Shown here: positions 17,829-26,313 of the stretch, piece after piece
Position numbering within the stretch: position 1 is the first letter of the stretch
How the letters are laid out: every line of letters begins with the position of its first letter
Assembly: GCA_016213625.1 (NCBI GenBank)
Contig: JACQZZ010000013.1
Span: forward strand, 1 to 64,000
Length of the DNA stretch: 64,000 bases
Direction of reading: 5' to 3'
From: Actinomycetota bacterium
Lineage (GTDB): Bacteria; Actinomycetota; Acidimicrobiia; Acidimicrobiales; Ilumatobacteraceae
Program-made: the position numbers and the translations under genes
The notes under the pieces: generated by a model
Seen by the model: only the letters and a program-made list of their open reading frames with translations
The model's database searches: none
What the model was told of the DNA's origin: nothing

Positions 17829-18575
17829 TCAGCGTGGGCGGTCGGTGCGCGTCAGTACCACCTGCGCATCGGGGAGCGCGTCGCCCAGCACGTGATGACC
17901 ACGCAGGAACCACGTGGCACCGCTGCCGGCCAGCGTGGGTGCCACCCCGGCCGCCTCGCGGATGCGGTCGCGCCAGCGTGCCAGCGTCGGCTGCACCACG
18001 AGTGCCGCGGGTTCGAGGTCGTTCGGCCCGTCGGCGGCTGCCATGCCCATCTCGTCCCACGCGCGGTAGGCCGCCGGAGTGCTGACGGCGAGCGGCGGGA
18101 TGATCAGCGTGATGTCGAGGGGCTCGAACGGCAGTGGCTCCACCACCTCGCCGATGCCGCGCACCCGTGCACGGCCGCCCACCAGGCAGAAGCTCACGTC
18201 GGCACCGAGGCGTGCGGCTCCGGCGATGTCGGCATACCCGGCCCAGCGCAGCACCGCCGCAGCGTCGGACGAGCCGCCGCCGAGTCCGCCGCCATGGGGG
18301 ATCACCTTGTGCAGATGCACCGCGGCCTCGCGCTCGGCGAGCCGGAGCGCCTTCGCCACCAGGTTCGAGTCGTCGAGGGGCATCCCGGCCGCGAATGGGC
18401 CGTCGGCGGTGAGGCCCGACCCGCCGGCGGTGATGTGCAGGGTGTCGGCCCAGTCGAGCGACACCATCTCGGCGTCGATGAGGTGGTAGCCGTCGTCGCG
18501 TACCCCGGTGATGCGCAACGACAGGGTCAACTTCGCCGGCGCGGCGACCACCTCCGGGGCCGTGCCGGTGTTCAC
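17829..18575 (-). CDS. ispE: 4-diphosphocytidyl-2-C-methyl-D-erythritol kinase
   Basis: A GHMP-family kinase of the non-mevalonate isoprenoid pathway, phosphorylating CDP-methylerythritol at the 2-position. Family motifs are present: N-terminal VAAPAKLTLSLRITGVRDDGYH, the ATP loop PHGGGLGGGSSDAAAVL near residues 95-112 and the C-terminal GSGATWFL. At 248 residues it is shorter than typical IspE (about 280-300); the loss is spread over the middle and C-terminal domain. The GTG start at 18575 overlaps the rsmA stop (GTGA). The rsmA-ispE order is the usual actinobacterial arrangement. Confidence 0.93.
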   Translation of the reverse strand: MNTGTAPEVVAAPAKLTLSLRITGVRDDGYHLIDAEMVSLDWADTLHITAGGSGLTADGPFAAGMPLDDSNLVAKALRLAEREAAVHLHKVIPHGGGLGGGSSDAAAVLRWAGYADIAGAARLGADVSFCLVGGRARVRGIGEVVEPLPFEPLDITLIIPPLAVSTPAAYRAWDEMGMAAADGPNDLEPAALVVQPTLARWRDRIREAAGVAPTLAGSGATWFLRGHHVLGDALPDAQVVLTRTDRPR

Positions 18576-19393
18576 CGAGCTGCTCGCCAGGCGTCGGCGA
18601 GCGCACCCCATTCGTGCACGTCGAGTTCTTCGGGGCGTCGCTGGCTGTCGATGCCGGCGGTCTGGAAGACCTCGGGCGAGACCTCTGCGGCCAACGACCT
18701 GCGGAGCATCTTGCGGCGCTGCCCGAAGGCCGTGCGCACGAGGTGGAACACGTCGTCGGCAGGTGCGTCGACGGCCGGGTGCGGGCGACGGCGGATGTCG
18801 GCCAGCGCCGACTCGACGTTGGGTCGGGGGACGAACACGCTGGCCGGGACGATGCCGGCGATGCGAGCAGTGGCCCAGTAGGCCACCTTCACGCTCACCG
18901 CGCCGTACTGCTCGCTCCGGGCTGCGGCGCAGAATCGTTCCGCTGCCTCCTTCTGCACCATCACCAGCATCCGCTCGATCTGCGGTACCCCGTCGAGCAG
19001 GTCGCACACCAGCGGGGTGCCCACGTTGTACGGCAGGTTGGCCACGAGCACCCAGCCACCCTCATCGCCCAACACCTGGCTCCAGTCGAGCTTCAGTGCG
19101 TCGCCTTCCACCACCGTGACGTTCGGCAGCGCAGCGGTGATCTCGCGCAGCACCGGCACCACGCCCCGATCCACTTCGACGGCCACGACCGTGGCTCCCG
19201 TCTCGGCGAGCGCGAGCGTGAGCGAGCCGAGACCGGCGCCGATCTCGACCACCCGGTCGCCGGGACCGACCTCGGCGAGACGCGCGATGCGGCGCACGGT
19301 GTTCGCGTCAGCGACGAAGTTCTGGCCCAGGTCGCGCCGGGGCGCCAGCCCGTGTTGCGACAGCAGCTCGCCGATGTCGTGGCGATTGTGCAC
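18572..19393 (-). CDS. rsmA: 16S rRNA (adenine1518/1519-N6)-dimethyltransferase
   Basis: A 273-residue SAM-dependent methyltransferase that dimethylates two adenines near the 3' end of 16S rRNA. Motifs: N-terminal RRDLGQNFVADANTVRRI, SAM-binding VVEIGAGLGSLTLAL, acidic EVDRG, catalytic NLPYNVGTPLV and the C-terminal FGQRRKMLRRSL helix. The GTG start at 19393 lies 2 nt after the stop of the DPBB gene. It lies in the operon metG-tatD-DPBB-rsmA-ispE, all minus strand. Confidence 0.95.
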   Translation of the reverse strand: MHNRHDIGELLSQHGLAPRRDLGQNFVADANTVRRIARLAEVGPGDRVVEIGAGLGSLTLALAETGATVVAVEVDRGVVPVLREITAALPNVTVVEGDALKLDWSQVLGDEGGWVLVANLPYNVGTPLVCDLLDGVPQIERMLVMVQKEAAERFCAAARSEQYGAVSVKVAYWATARIAGIVPASVFVPRPNVESALADIRRRPHPAVDAPADDVFHLVRTAFGQRRKMLRRSLAAEVSPEVFQTAGIDSQRRPEELDVHEWGALADAWRAAR

Positions 19394-19395
19394 GG

Positions 19396-19911
19396 TTACC
19401 AGCTCACGCGGACGGGCACCGGTGCATCGGCCAGGTCGCCGATGAGGGTGTACTGCGCCGTGTTGAGCACGATGTCGACCCCGGCGGGCACATTGAGCCC
19501 GAGGGTGTTGGTGCAGGTGGTGGCCTGCCCGTTGTCGAGGTTGATCACCTTCAGGGTGGCACCGTCGGGTGCGAGCAGGGTGGTGCACGGCTGGCCGATG
19601 GCTCCCACGTAGCGGTGGTAGCTGGCCTTCATCAACAACTCGTTCGCACCTGGCGCGGGCGGCACGGCCACGTTGATGAGTCCGGGCGGCGTGGGTGCGT
19701 CGTCGCCACCGACGAACAGCGGTGGCGCCGGCTGGTACTCCGACGTGCTGGGCGCGGTGTCGCCACCCACCTCGAGATCCACTCCTGCGGCGGCCGCGTT
19801 GGGTGAGCCGCTGGAGGCCGCGGAGTCGCGGTTGAGCACCCAGAGAGCGGGGAGCGCGACCAACGTGAAGACGGAGGCGACGACAACACGACGACGGTCG
19901 AAGGCGTTCAT
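19396..19911 (-). CDS. Secreted/anchored protein with double-psi beta-barrel (RlpA/Rpf-type) C-terminal domain
   Basis: A 171-residue protein with an uncleaved-looking membrane anchor (VVVASVFTLVALPALWVL, residues 9-26), a Ser/Pro-rich linker, and a domain at about 90-171. This domain resembles the double-psi beta-barrel at the end of actinobacterial Rpf-like and RlpA proteins: GQPCTTLL, TLKVINLDNGQATTCTNTLG and a closing PVPVRVSW. In many actinobacteria the slot between tatD and rsmA is occupied by rpfB; here only the barrel is kept, with no lysozyme-like domain, DUF348 or G5 repeats. The catalytic Asp of active barrels (usually in a TVNDRG-like loop) appears replaced by the TNTLG segment, so it may bind rather than cleave peptidoglycan (inference). 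Confidence 0.65.
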   Translation of the reverse strand: MNAFDRRRVVVASVFTLVALPALWVLNRDSAASSGSPNAAAAGVDLEVGGDTAPSTSEYQPAPPLFVGGDDAPTPPGLINVAVPPAPGANELLMKASYHRYVGAIGQPCTTLLAPDGATLKVINLDNGQATTCTNTLGLNVPAGVDIVLNTAQYTLIGDLADAPVPVRVSW

Positions 19912-19964
19912 GGGTGATGAGAGCGCACGAGCAGCACCACTGCCGACCGTCCGCGTTGAAAAGG

Positions 19965-20723
19965 CTACGGACGCAGGGCCGGGAACGCAAGGCAGGCGTT
20001 CTCGACCGTGGCCGCCCGCACCTGCTCCAACGGCTGATTCCGCAGGTCGGCGAGGTACTGGACCACGTGCGTGACGTACGCCGGCTGGTTGGTGCGACCC
20101 CGGTGAGGGACGGGCGCTAGGTAGGGACTGTCGGTCTCGGCCAGCATTCGGTCGAGCGGGCACAGCTGGGCGGCGGCCTGCACGTCGATGGCCGCCTTGA
20201 ACGTGACGATGCCGCTGAAGCTGAGGAACGCGCCCAGGTCGAGGCAGGCGCTCGCTTCTTCGGGGCCACCCGTGAAGCAGTGGAACACTGTCCGCTCGGG
20301 AGTGCCCTCGGCGCGCAGCACGTCGAACGTGTCGGCCCATGCGTCGCGGGTGTGGATGATGAGCGGCAGTTGCCGCTCGTGCGCGAGCTGGATCTGGGCG
20401 GCGAACGCGGTTCGCTGCGCCCCGCGTGGCGAATGCTCGTAGAAGTAGTCCAGCCCACACTCACCGACGGCGATGACGGCAGGGTCGTCGAGGAACGGCA
20501 GGATCGTGTCGACGCCGTGCTGCGCCTCGTGCGGGTGCAACCCTGCGGTGGCGTGGATGCCGTCGTGCTCGCGGGCGATCGCGATGGCCGAGGCGGTGGT
20601 GGCTGCATCGCAGCCCACCGTGACCATCGTGGACACGCCCGCGGCACGAGCAGCATCGATGACGTCGAGCACCGGCACGCCCCGCGTGTCGTACAGGTGG
20701 CAGTGCGTGTCGGTGTAGCTCAT
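19965..20723 (-). CDS. tatD: TatD family metal-dependent DNase
   Basis: A 252-residue TIM-barrel hydrolase. Metal ligands are visible in DTHCHLYD (N-terminus), VGECGLDYFYEHSP, LIIHTRDAW, FHCFTGGPEEA and the late ETDSPYLAPVPHRGRTN. Family members have 3'-5' exonuclease activity on DNA or related substrates. The ATG at 20723 overlaps the metG stop (ATGA). Its place between metG and the rpf/rsmA genes is conserved in actinobacteria. Confidence 0.94.
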   Translation of the reverse strand: MSYTDTHCHLYDTRGVPVLDVIDAARAAGVSTMVTVGCDAATTASAIAIAREHDGIHATAGLHPHEAQHGVDTILPFLDDPAVIAVGECGLDYFYEHSPRGAQRTAFAAQIQLAHERQLPLIIHTRDAWADTFDVLRAEGTPERTVFHCFTGGPEEASACLDLGAFLSFSGIVTFKAAIDVQAAAQLCPLDRMLAETDSPYLAPVPHRGRTNQPAYVTHVVQYLADLRNQPLEQVRAATVENACLAFPALRP

Positions 20724-22219
20724 CGGCGCGGGAACAGCGGGTCGCCCTTCACCACGGCGAGGCCACCGGGGTACCCGCCCCACGCCGCGGCGTCGGGAAG
20801 GCGCTGGTCGCTCACCTGACCCGGCAGGCCGATGCGTTCCCACACGGCCTGGGCCGATGCAGGGACAGCGGGGGACGCCAGGATGGCCACGATTCGCAGC
20901 GCTTCGAGCGCGTCGCCCATCACGGCGTCGACGGCAGGGCCGGGCTCGGCCTTCCACGGCTCGTTGGCCTCGAGGTGGGCGTTGGTGGCGCGGATGAGGG
21001 TCCAGGTGGCCTCGAGCGCGCGACTGGGTTGCACGTCGTCCCACGCCTTGGCCGTGTCGGCGTAGGCCTCCACGGCGACCGCAGCGAGGGGTGACTCGGC
21101 CGACGGTGCCGGCCCCACGCCGTCGCACTTCTTGCCGACCACCGTGGCGACGCGCGAGAGCAGGTTGCCGAGGTTGTTGGCGAGGTCGCTGTTGTAGCGA
21201 GCGTCGAGGCCCTCGACCGTGAAGTCGCCGTCCTGGCCGTAGGGCGTCTCTGCCAGCACGTAGTAGCGGAAGCCGTCGACCCCGACCTCGTCGACGAGGT
21301 CGAGTGGGTTCACCACGTTGCCGGCGGTCTTGCTCATCTTCTCGCCGCCCGACAGCAACCAGCCGCCCACGGCCCAGCCCGCCGGCGGCTCGATGCCCGC
21401 ACTCATCAGCATCGCCGGCCAGTAGACGCAGTGATGACGGATTATGTCCTTGCCGATGACGTGGCGTCCGGGCCACCAGTGCTCGAAGCGCTCCTGATCG
21501 GAGCCGTAGCCGATGGCCGTGATGTAGTTGGCCAGCGCGTCGAACCACACGTAGGCGACGTGCTTGGCATCCCACGGGAGGGGGATGCCCCACTTCAACG
21601 TGGTGCGGCTGACGGAGAAGTCGCGGAGGCCGCCGCGGATGAGGCCGAGCGCCTCGTTGCCGCGGAACTCCGGCTTGATGGCGCCGGGGTGGGCGTCGTA
21701 CCAGTCGAGCAAGCGCTGCTGGAACCGGCTGAGGCGGAAGAAGTAGTTCTCCTCCTCGTAGTACTCGACCGGCAGCTTGTGGATGCGGCACAGGTCGCCA
21801 GGGTCGAGTTCGTCGTCGGTGTAGTACTCCTCGCACGGCACGCAGTACTTGCCGGCGTACACGTCGAGCTCGATGTCGCCGGCGTCGTAGCACCGTTGCA
21901 GCAGTTCGGCCACGCCGATCTTGTGGCGCTCCTCGGTGGTGCGGATGAAGTCGTCGTTGGTGATGCCCAGCCGTTCCCACGCCTCGGCGTAGAGCGGGGC
22001 GATCTCGTCGACGAAGTCCTGCGGCGACTTGCCGGCAGCCTCGGCGTAGTCGGCCACCTTCTGGCCGTGCTCGTCGGTGCCGGTGAGGAAGTACACCTCG
22101 TCGCCGATGAGGCGATGCCAGCGCGCCAGCGCGTCGGCGGTGATGGTGGAGTATGCGTGGCCGAGGTGCGGCTTGGCGGTGACGTAGTAGATGGGGGTGG
22201 TGAGGAAGTAGCGGCTCAT
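20720..22219 (-). CDS. metG: Methionyl-tRNA synthetase
   Basis: A 499-residue class I synthetase that charges tRNA-Met. The HIGH-type motif is HLGHAYS near residue 18, the KMSKS motif is GGEKMSKTAGN near 290, and a zinc-binding insertion contains CVPCEEYY...DLCRIH. It is the short form lacking the C-terminal tRNA-binding (EMAP-like) domain found in some MetG proteins. It heads a minus-strand operon with tatD, the DPBB gene, rsmA and ispE. Confidence 0.96.
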   Translation of the reverse strand: MSRYFLTTPIYYVTAKPHLGHAYSTITADALARWHRLIGDEVYFLTGTDEHGQKVADYAEAAGKSPQDFVDEIAPLYAEAWERLGITNDDFIRTTEERHKIGVAELLQRCYDAGDIELDVYAGKYCVPCEEYYTDDELDPGDLCRIHKLPVEYYEEENYFFRLSRFQQRLLDWYDAHPGAIKPEFRGNEALGLIRGGLRDFSVSRTTLKWGIPLPWDAKHVAYVWFDALANYITAIGYGSDQERFEHWWPGRHVIGKDIIRHHCVYWPAMLMSAGIEPPAGWAVGGWLLSGGEKMSKTAGNVVNPLDLVDEVGVDGFRYYVLAETPYGQDGDFTVEGLDARYNSDLANNLGNLLSRVATVVGKKCDGVGPAPSAESPLAAVAVEAYADTAKAWDDVQPSRALEATWTLIRATNAHLEANEPWKAEPGPAVDAVMGDALEALRIVAILASPAVPASAQAVWERIGLPGQVSDQRLPDAAAWGGYPGGLAVVKGDPLFPRR

Positions 22220-22318
22220 GGCAGGTCCTTTCGGGGAATGGCGAACAACGGCTGGATCAGAAGCCGGTGCACATTCGACGAGCGGTCGCCTGGTACGTCA
22301 TGCCGCCCACCATATCGC

Positions 22319-23299
22319 TCAGTCCTCTTCGAACCGGCTGACTAATCGGCGGAGCTCCTCGCCCCCGAACTGCTCGGTGAAACCGTCGACCGTGTAGCCG
22401 GTGAGCGTGGAGTGCTGCGCCGCCACGGCGCGCGCCGAGCGGGGCAGGTTGAACAACGGCGCCATCTCGCCGAACACCTCGCCCACTCGCGCGGTGTGCA
22501 GGAGTTCGCCCCCGCGGGTGAGCTCGATCGCGCCGTCGTCGACCCGGTAGAGGCGGGTGCCTTCGTCTCCCTCGTCGAACAGTTCCTCGCCCGGGTCGAG
22601 GTTCACCACGATCATCGGGGTCATGTCGTGCGCGTGCTCGGGTGACATCTCGATCACCTGGTCGGCCAGCGGCAACAGCCGGCTGTCGTGGGTGCTCACG
22701 ATGACGGTGCGGCCCCGAGCCGTGAGCCCGCGAAGGATGCGTAGCACGGTCTCGACCTGCACGTGGTCGAGGTTGGCCGTGGGCTCGTCGGCCAGCACCA
22801 GCGGCGGGTCGAGTGCCAGCGCACGTGCGATGGCGACGCGTTGCATCTGCCCGCCGCTCAACGAACCGGGTCGGTGCCCTCCGCGATCGCCGAGCGCGAC
22901 GTCGTGCAGCAGGAGGTCTGCTCGAGCTGCTGCCTCGCGCTTGGCCACCCCCGCCGCGCGCAGCGGCACCATCACGTTCTCGCGAGCCGTCAGGCTGGGC
23001 ACCAGGTTGAACGCCTGGAACACGACGCCGACGGTGTTGCGGCGATAGTCGGTGAGTTGCCCGGGCGACATCGACGTGACGTCGAGGTCGTCGACGAGGA
23101 TGTGTCCGGACGTGGGTTCCTGGATGCCGGCCAGACACGACAGCAAAGTGGTCTTGCCGCACCCCGACGGGCCGAGCAGCAGCGCCAGGTTGCCCGGTTC
23201 GACGTGCGCGGCGAAGCCGTCGAGCGGCCTGATCGGATAGCCGCCGCGGTGGTACTCCACCACGATGTCATCGATGGTCACCCCCTGGTGCAGCGCCAT
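22319..23299 (-). CDS. ABC transporter ATP-binding protein fused to a cyclic-nucleotide-binding domain
   Basis: A 326-residue two-domain protein. Residues 1-225 form a LolD/MacB-type ATPase: Walker A GPSGCGKT (43-50), signature LSGGQ (147-151), Walker B LVLADEP (167-173) and the switch His in STHD. Residues about 230-312 form a cNMP-binding domain: PGEELFDEGDEGTRLYRV, then GEVFGEMAPLFNLPRSARA, which has the Glu and Arg that contact the phosphate and ribose in CAP-like pockets. The start at 23299 overlaps the permease stop by 1 nt (TGATG). A comparable permease/ATPase-cNMP pair is, from memory, Rv0072/Rv0073 of M. tuberculosis. It may couple export or lipid extraction to a nucleotide signal (inference). 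Confidence 0.88.
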   Translation of the reverse strand: MALHQGVTIDDIVVEYHRGGYPIRPLDGFAAHVEPGNLALLLGPSGCGKTTLLSCLAGIQEPTSGHILVDDLDVTSMSPGQLTDYRRNTVGVVFQAFNLVPSLTARENVMVPLRAAGVAKREAAARADLLLHDVALGDRGGHRPGSLSGGQMQRVAIARALALDPPLVLADEPTANLDHVQVETVLRILRGLTARGRTVIVSTHDSRLLPLADQVIEMSPEHAHDMTPMIVVNLDPGEELFDEGDEGTRLYRVDDGAIELTRGGELLHTARVGEVFGEMAPLFNLPRSARAVAAQHSTLTGYTVDGFTEQFGGEELRRLVSRFEED

Positions 23300-24366
23300 C
23301 ACGGCCCCCCGAACGCGGTGGCCGGTGCGACTCGAGCGGTGCGGACCACGCCGAACAGGCCGGACACGATGCCGACGACGACGGCCAGCACCGGCAGCGT
23401 GACCATCGCGCTCACGCCGATCTCCACGTTCATCGGGAAGAACGGTGCGAGCAGGAGGGCCAACCCGATGCCGAGCACCGATGCCACCACGGCGACGATC
23501 ACGGCCTGCAGACAGATGCCCGCCCCGATGGCCGCGTTGCCGACGCCGGTGGCCTTGAACACGGCGAAGTCCCTCGTGCGTTCCAGGACCGTGAGGTACA
23601 CCACCGAGGCCACGATGAGCGCCGCCACCACCCACAACAGCACCTTCACGAAGTCGATGGAGCGCATCGGGTTCTGCATCGGTCGCAGCAGGTCGGAGCG
23701 AGCCTCGGCGCGGGTGAACGCCGTGTAGCCGGTGGGTACGTCGGGGATGCCGCGGAACACCACCATCGACGCCAGCGGCTGGCCGCCGAGCAGCAGTTGT
23801 TGGGCCTGCTCGACCGTCACGGTGACGGTGGGGGTACCGGCCAGGAGGCTCGCTTCGTCGACCACCCCGGTGACCACCAGGTCGATGCCGGCCACGCGCA
23901 GGGTGTCACCCACGCCTTTGCCCAGCGAGCGGGGAACGATCACCTCGCCACCGCCGAGCTCGGCCGTGCCCTCGACGATCGACATCGGCGCGCCCACCCC
24001 GAGGGGGACCACGCCGAACACGGTGACGTTCACCACCTCGTTGGCACTGTCGCCCGGCGAGGTCTCCGCGGCGGCACTGCCGAACACCACAGGGGCGGCG
24101 TCGTCGACACCTGCCTGTGGCGCGGTGAGGACGGCGAGGTCGGTCGGTGTGAGGAAGCTGCCCGGGCTGAACGCCCCTGCGGCGTCGTCACGTGTGACCC
24201 ATCGGTCGGCCGCCATCGTGTCGAGCGTGCGGTCGATCTCGACGACGAAGGAGTTGCTCAGCCCGCTCATCAGCAGGCTCATCGCGAACACCAGCGCGGT
24301 GCCGACGATGGTGATGGCGAAGCGCTTGCGCCGCCATTGCAGGTCGCGGAGGGCAGCCCTCAGCAT
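23299..24366 (-). CDS. ABC transporter permease, FtsX/MacB type
   Basis: A 355-residue permease with the MacB/FtsX layout: one N-terminal helix (about residues 20-40), a large extracytoplasmic domain (about 45-230) and three C-terminal helices. The last part has the typical SVVYLTVLERTRDFAVFKATGV coupling region near residue 265. The ATG at 24366 is preferred over a TTG at 24381 because a G-rich ribosome-binding site (GGGGGGTG) lies just upstream of the ATG. It partners the adjacent ATPase-cNMP protein; such systems move lipids or peptides from the membrane rather than importing solutes. Confidence 0.85.
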   Translation of the reverse strand: MLRAALRDLQWRRKRFAITIVGTALVFAMSLLMSGLSNSFVVEIDRTLDTMAADRWVTRDDAAGAFSPGSFLTPTDLAVLTAPQAGVDDAAPVVFGSAAAETSPGDSANEVVNVTVFGVVPLGVGAPMSIVEGTAELGGGEVIVPRSLGKGVGDTLRVAGIDLVVTGVVDEASLLAGTPTVTVTVEQAQQLLLGGQPLASMVVFRGIPDVPTGYTAFTRAEARSDLLRPMQNPMRSIDFVKVLLWVVAALIVASVVYLTVLERTRDFAVFKATGVGNAAIGAGICLQAVIVAVVASVLGIGLALLLAPFFPMNVEIGVSAMVTLPVLAVVVGIVSGLFGVVRTARVAPATAFGGP

Positions 24367-24460
24367 GCGTGCACCCCCCAATGGCCCATCGGGGAGCGAC
24401 CATAGCGGTATGCGCGCCTCGCCTCCGACCTCGCCGGTGTGGAGGGGGTACGTTCAGACG

Positions 24461-25366
24461 ATGGTCGTCGCCACTCGTCAACTCGGTCGTCACGTCACGG
24501 TGCTGTTCGGCCATGAGCAGGGCAAGTACCCGGATGGCAACACGGTCGTCGTGCAGGGTCGAGGTGGTTCCGTGCTCATCGACCCCGCGTTGTCGGTGCG
24601 CAACGCGCAACCGCCGCTCGCCGTCGACACCGTGCTGCTCACCCACACGCACGAAGACCACGCCGCTGGTCTCTCGGCGGTGACCACCACCGACATCCGT
24701 GTGCACGAGGACGACCTCGCCGCCTTGCGTTCGGTCGACGGGCTGATGCGGCTGTACGGCATCGCGGAATCCCATTGGCCACAGATGACCGACCTGGTCA
24801 CCGAACGGTTCCACTTCGAGGGCTGGCCGTCGGCCACCGGTCTCGTCGACGGCGATGTCATCGACCTGGGGGACGTGCGGGTGCACGCCATCCATGCGCC
24901 GGGCCACACGTCGGGCCACACGGTGTACCTGGCCGAGGATGACGACGGCGTACGCGTGCTCGTGATGGGCGACATCGACCTCAGCACGTTCGGCCCCTAC
25001 TACGGCGACGCGTCGTCCAGCCTCGAAGCATTCGAGACCACACTGGCGGCGCTGCGCGACCTGCGTGCCGATCACTACGTGACCTTCCACCACAAGGGCG
25101 TCATCGACGGGTCCGACGTGTTCCGTGACGCCATCGACACCTACGCCGCGGTGTTCGGGCGCCGACGCGAGTCGCTGCTCGCCCTGCTCGACCAGCCGCG
25201 CACGTTCGACCAGTTGGTCGAGAGCGGCATCGTCTACCGCTCCGGCACCAGGCCTCCGCTGTTCGGCGACTCCGTCGAGCGGCACAGCATCCGTCGTCAC
25301 CTGGACCGCGTGCTGGCCGATGGTGACGTGGCCACCGACGGCAGCCACTATTGGCGTCATGAGTGA
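24461..25366 (+). CDS. Metallo-beta-lactamase fold hydrolase
   Basis: A 301-residue MBL-fold protein. The metal motif is His62-Thr-His64-Glu-Asp66-His67, followed by a His in HAPGHTSGHTVYL and an Asp in MGDIDLSTFG. A C-terminal helical segment (about 225-301) resembles the winged region of LACTB2-type members. The substrate is unknown; glyoxalase II-like thioesterase or lactonase activities are typical. It overlaps the following thioesterase gene by 8 nt, so the two are co-expressed. Confidence 0.83.
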   Translation: MVVATRQLGRHVTVLFGHEQGKYPDGNTVVVQGRGGSVLIDPALSVRNAQPPLAVDTVLLTHTHEDHAAGLSAVTTTDIRVHEDDLAALRSVDGLMRLYGIAESHWPQMTDLVTERFHFEGWPSATGLVDGDVIDLGDVRVHAIHAPGHTSGHTVYLAEDDDGVRVLVMGDIDLSTFGPYYGDASSSLEAFETTLAALRDLRADHYVTFHHKGVIDGSDVFRDAIDTYAAVFGRRRESLLALLDQPRTFDQLVESGIVYRSGTRPPLFGDSVERHSIRRHLDRVLADGDVATDGSHYWRHE

Positions 25367-26147
25367 GTTCGATGACGCAACCCACGTCGACGTCGACGGC
25401 GGCACGGCCATCCACGACGGCTGGGACATCAACGGCAACGCCAACGGCGGTTATCTGATGGCCTTGGCGGCCCGCGGCCTGCGGGCCGTGTCGGGACGCC
25501 CCGACCCCATCAGTGTCACCGCCCACTACCTGGCACCTGGCAAGCCCGGCCGCGCACAGGTGGAGGGCACCGTGGTGAAGTCCGGCCGCCGATTCGCCAC
25601 GGTCGCCGGTCGCCTCCATCGTGACGGCAAGCCGCTGCTGCAGTTGGTCGGCGCGTTCGGCGATCTGTCGCAGCCGTCGTCGGCCTACGAGCACCTGTCG
25701 TCCGGGCCGCCCGACCTTCCGCCGTTCGAGGAGTGTGTGCCTCGGAGCGCGCGGCAGGGCACCGTGATGGTGGGGATGATGGATCGGTTGTCCGTGCGCC
25801 TGCACCCCGACCACATCGGTTGGCTGCACGAGGACCGCAACGGCGTGGCGGAGATGTCGGGGTGGTTCGCCTTCGCCGACGGCCGTCCCATCGACACGCT
25901 GGCGTTGCTGATGGTGTGCGATGCCTTCCCACCGGCGGTGTTCCACCTCGACATGCCGCCCGGCTGGGTGCCGACGGTGGAGTACACCGTGCACGTGCGC
26001 CGCGTGCCGTCGCCCGGCCCGGTGCGCTGCGTGTTCCGTTCGCAGTTCGTGCAGGGCGGGTTCCTCAACGAGGACGGCGAGGTGTGGGACTCAGAAGGTC
26101 ACCTGGTCGCCCAGTCCCGCCAACTCGGCCTCACCCCCCTCACCTGA
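25359..26147 (+). CDS. Acyl-CoA thioesterase-like double hotdog protein
   Basis: A 262-residue protein with the TesB-like double-hotdog pattern: an N-terminal half with IHDGWDINGNANGGYLMALAAR, a middle FATVAGRLHRDGKPL strand and a second half with DTLALLMVCDAFPPAV and a C-terminal VAQSRQLGL. Family members hydrolyse acyl-CoA thioesters. The ATG at 25359 overlaps the MBL hydrolase gene by 8 nt; the pair may process acyl thioesters or lactones together (inference). Confidence 0.8.
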   Translation: MSEFDDATHVDVDGGTAIHDGWDINGNANGGYLMALAARGLRAVSGRPDPISVTAHYLAPGKPGRAQVEGTVVKSGRRFATVAGRLHRDGKPLLQLVGAFGDLSQPSSAYEHLSSGPPDLPPFEECVPRSARQGTVMVGMMDRLSVRLHPDHIGWLHEDRNGVAEMSGWFAFADGRPIDTLALLMVCDAFPPAVFHLDMPPGWVPTVEYTVHVRRVPSPGPVRCVFRSQFVQGGFLNEDGEVWDSEGHLVAQSRQLGLTPLT

Positions 26148-26172
26148 CCCGCGGCCGCAGCGGCACTCGGCT

Positions 26173-26228
26173 CGGTTCATGTCACACGATTCTCCGAAGA
26201 TCTTCAGAGAAAGTACCGACATGAACCG
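26173..26228. repeat. Nested inverted repeat in a convergent intergenic region
   Basis: Outer arms CGGTTCATGTC (26173-26183) and GACATGAACCG (26218-26228) are perfect complements. Inner arms TTCTC/GAGAA (26190-26194/26207-26211) flank a GAAGATCTTC palindrome (26196-26205). It lies between the convergent thioesterase and HAD genes, so a bidirectional terminator is the simplest reading; there is no T-tract. Confidence 0.6.
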
Positions 26229-26313
26229 GAGTTCGACCGAGCCGAGCAACCGCAGACCAAGGTGGGACACGCTTCGAGTTCCGACGGCAGAACTCAGATG
26301 CAGCGCGGTGGGG

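Noticed and set aside
24367-24381. Longer form of the FtsX-type permease from a TTG at 24381
   Set aside because: The G-rich ribosome-binding site falls inside that extension and is well placed for the ATG at 24366.
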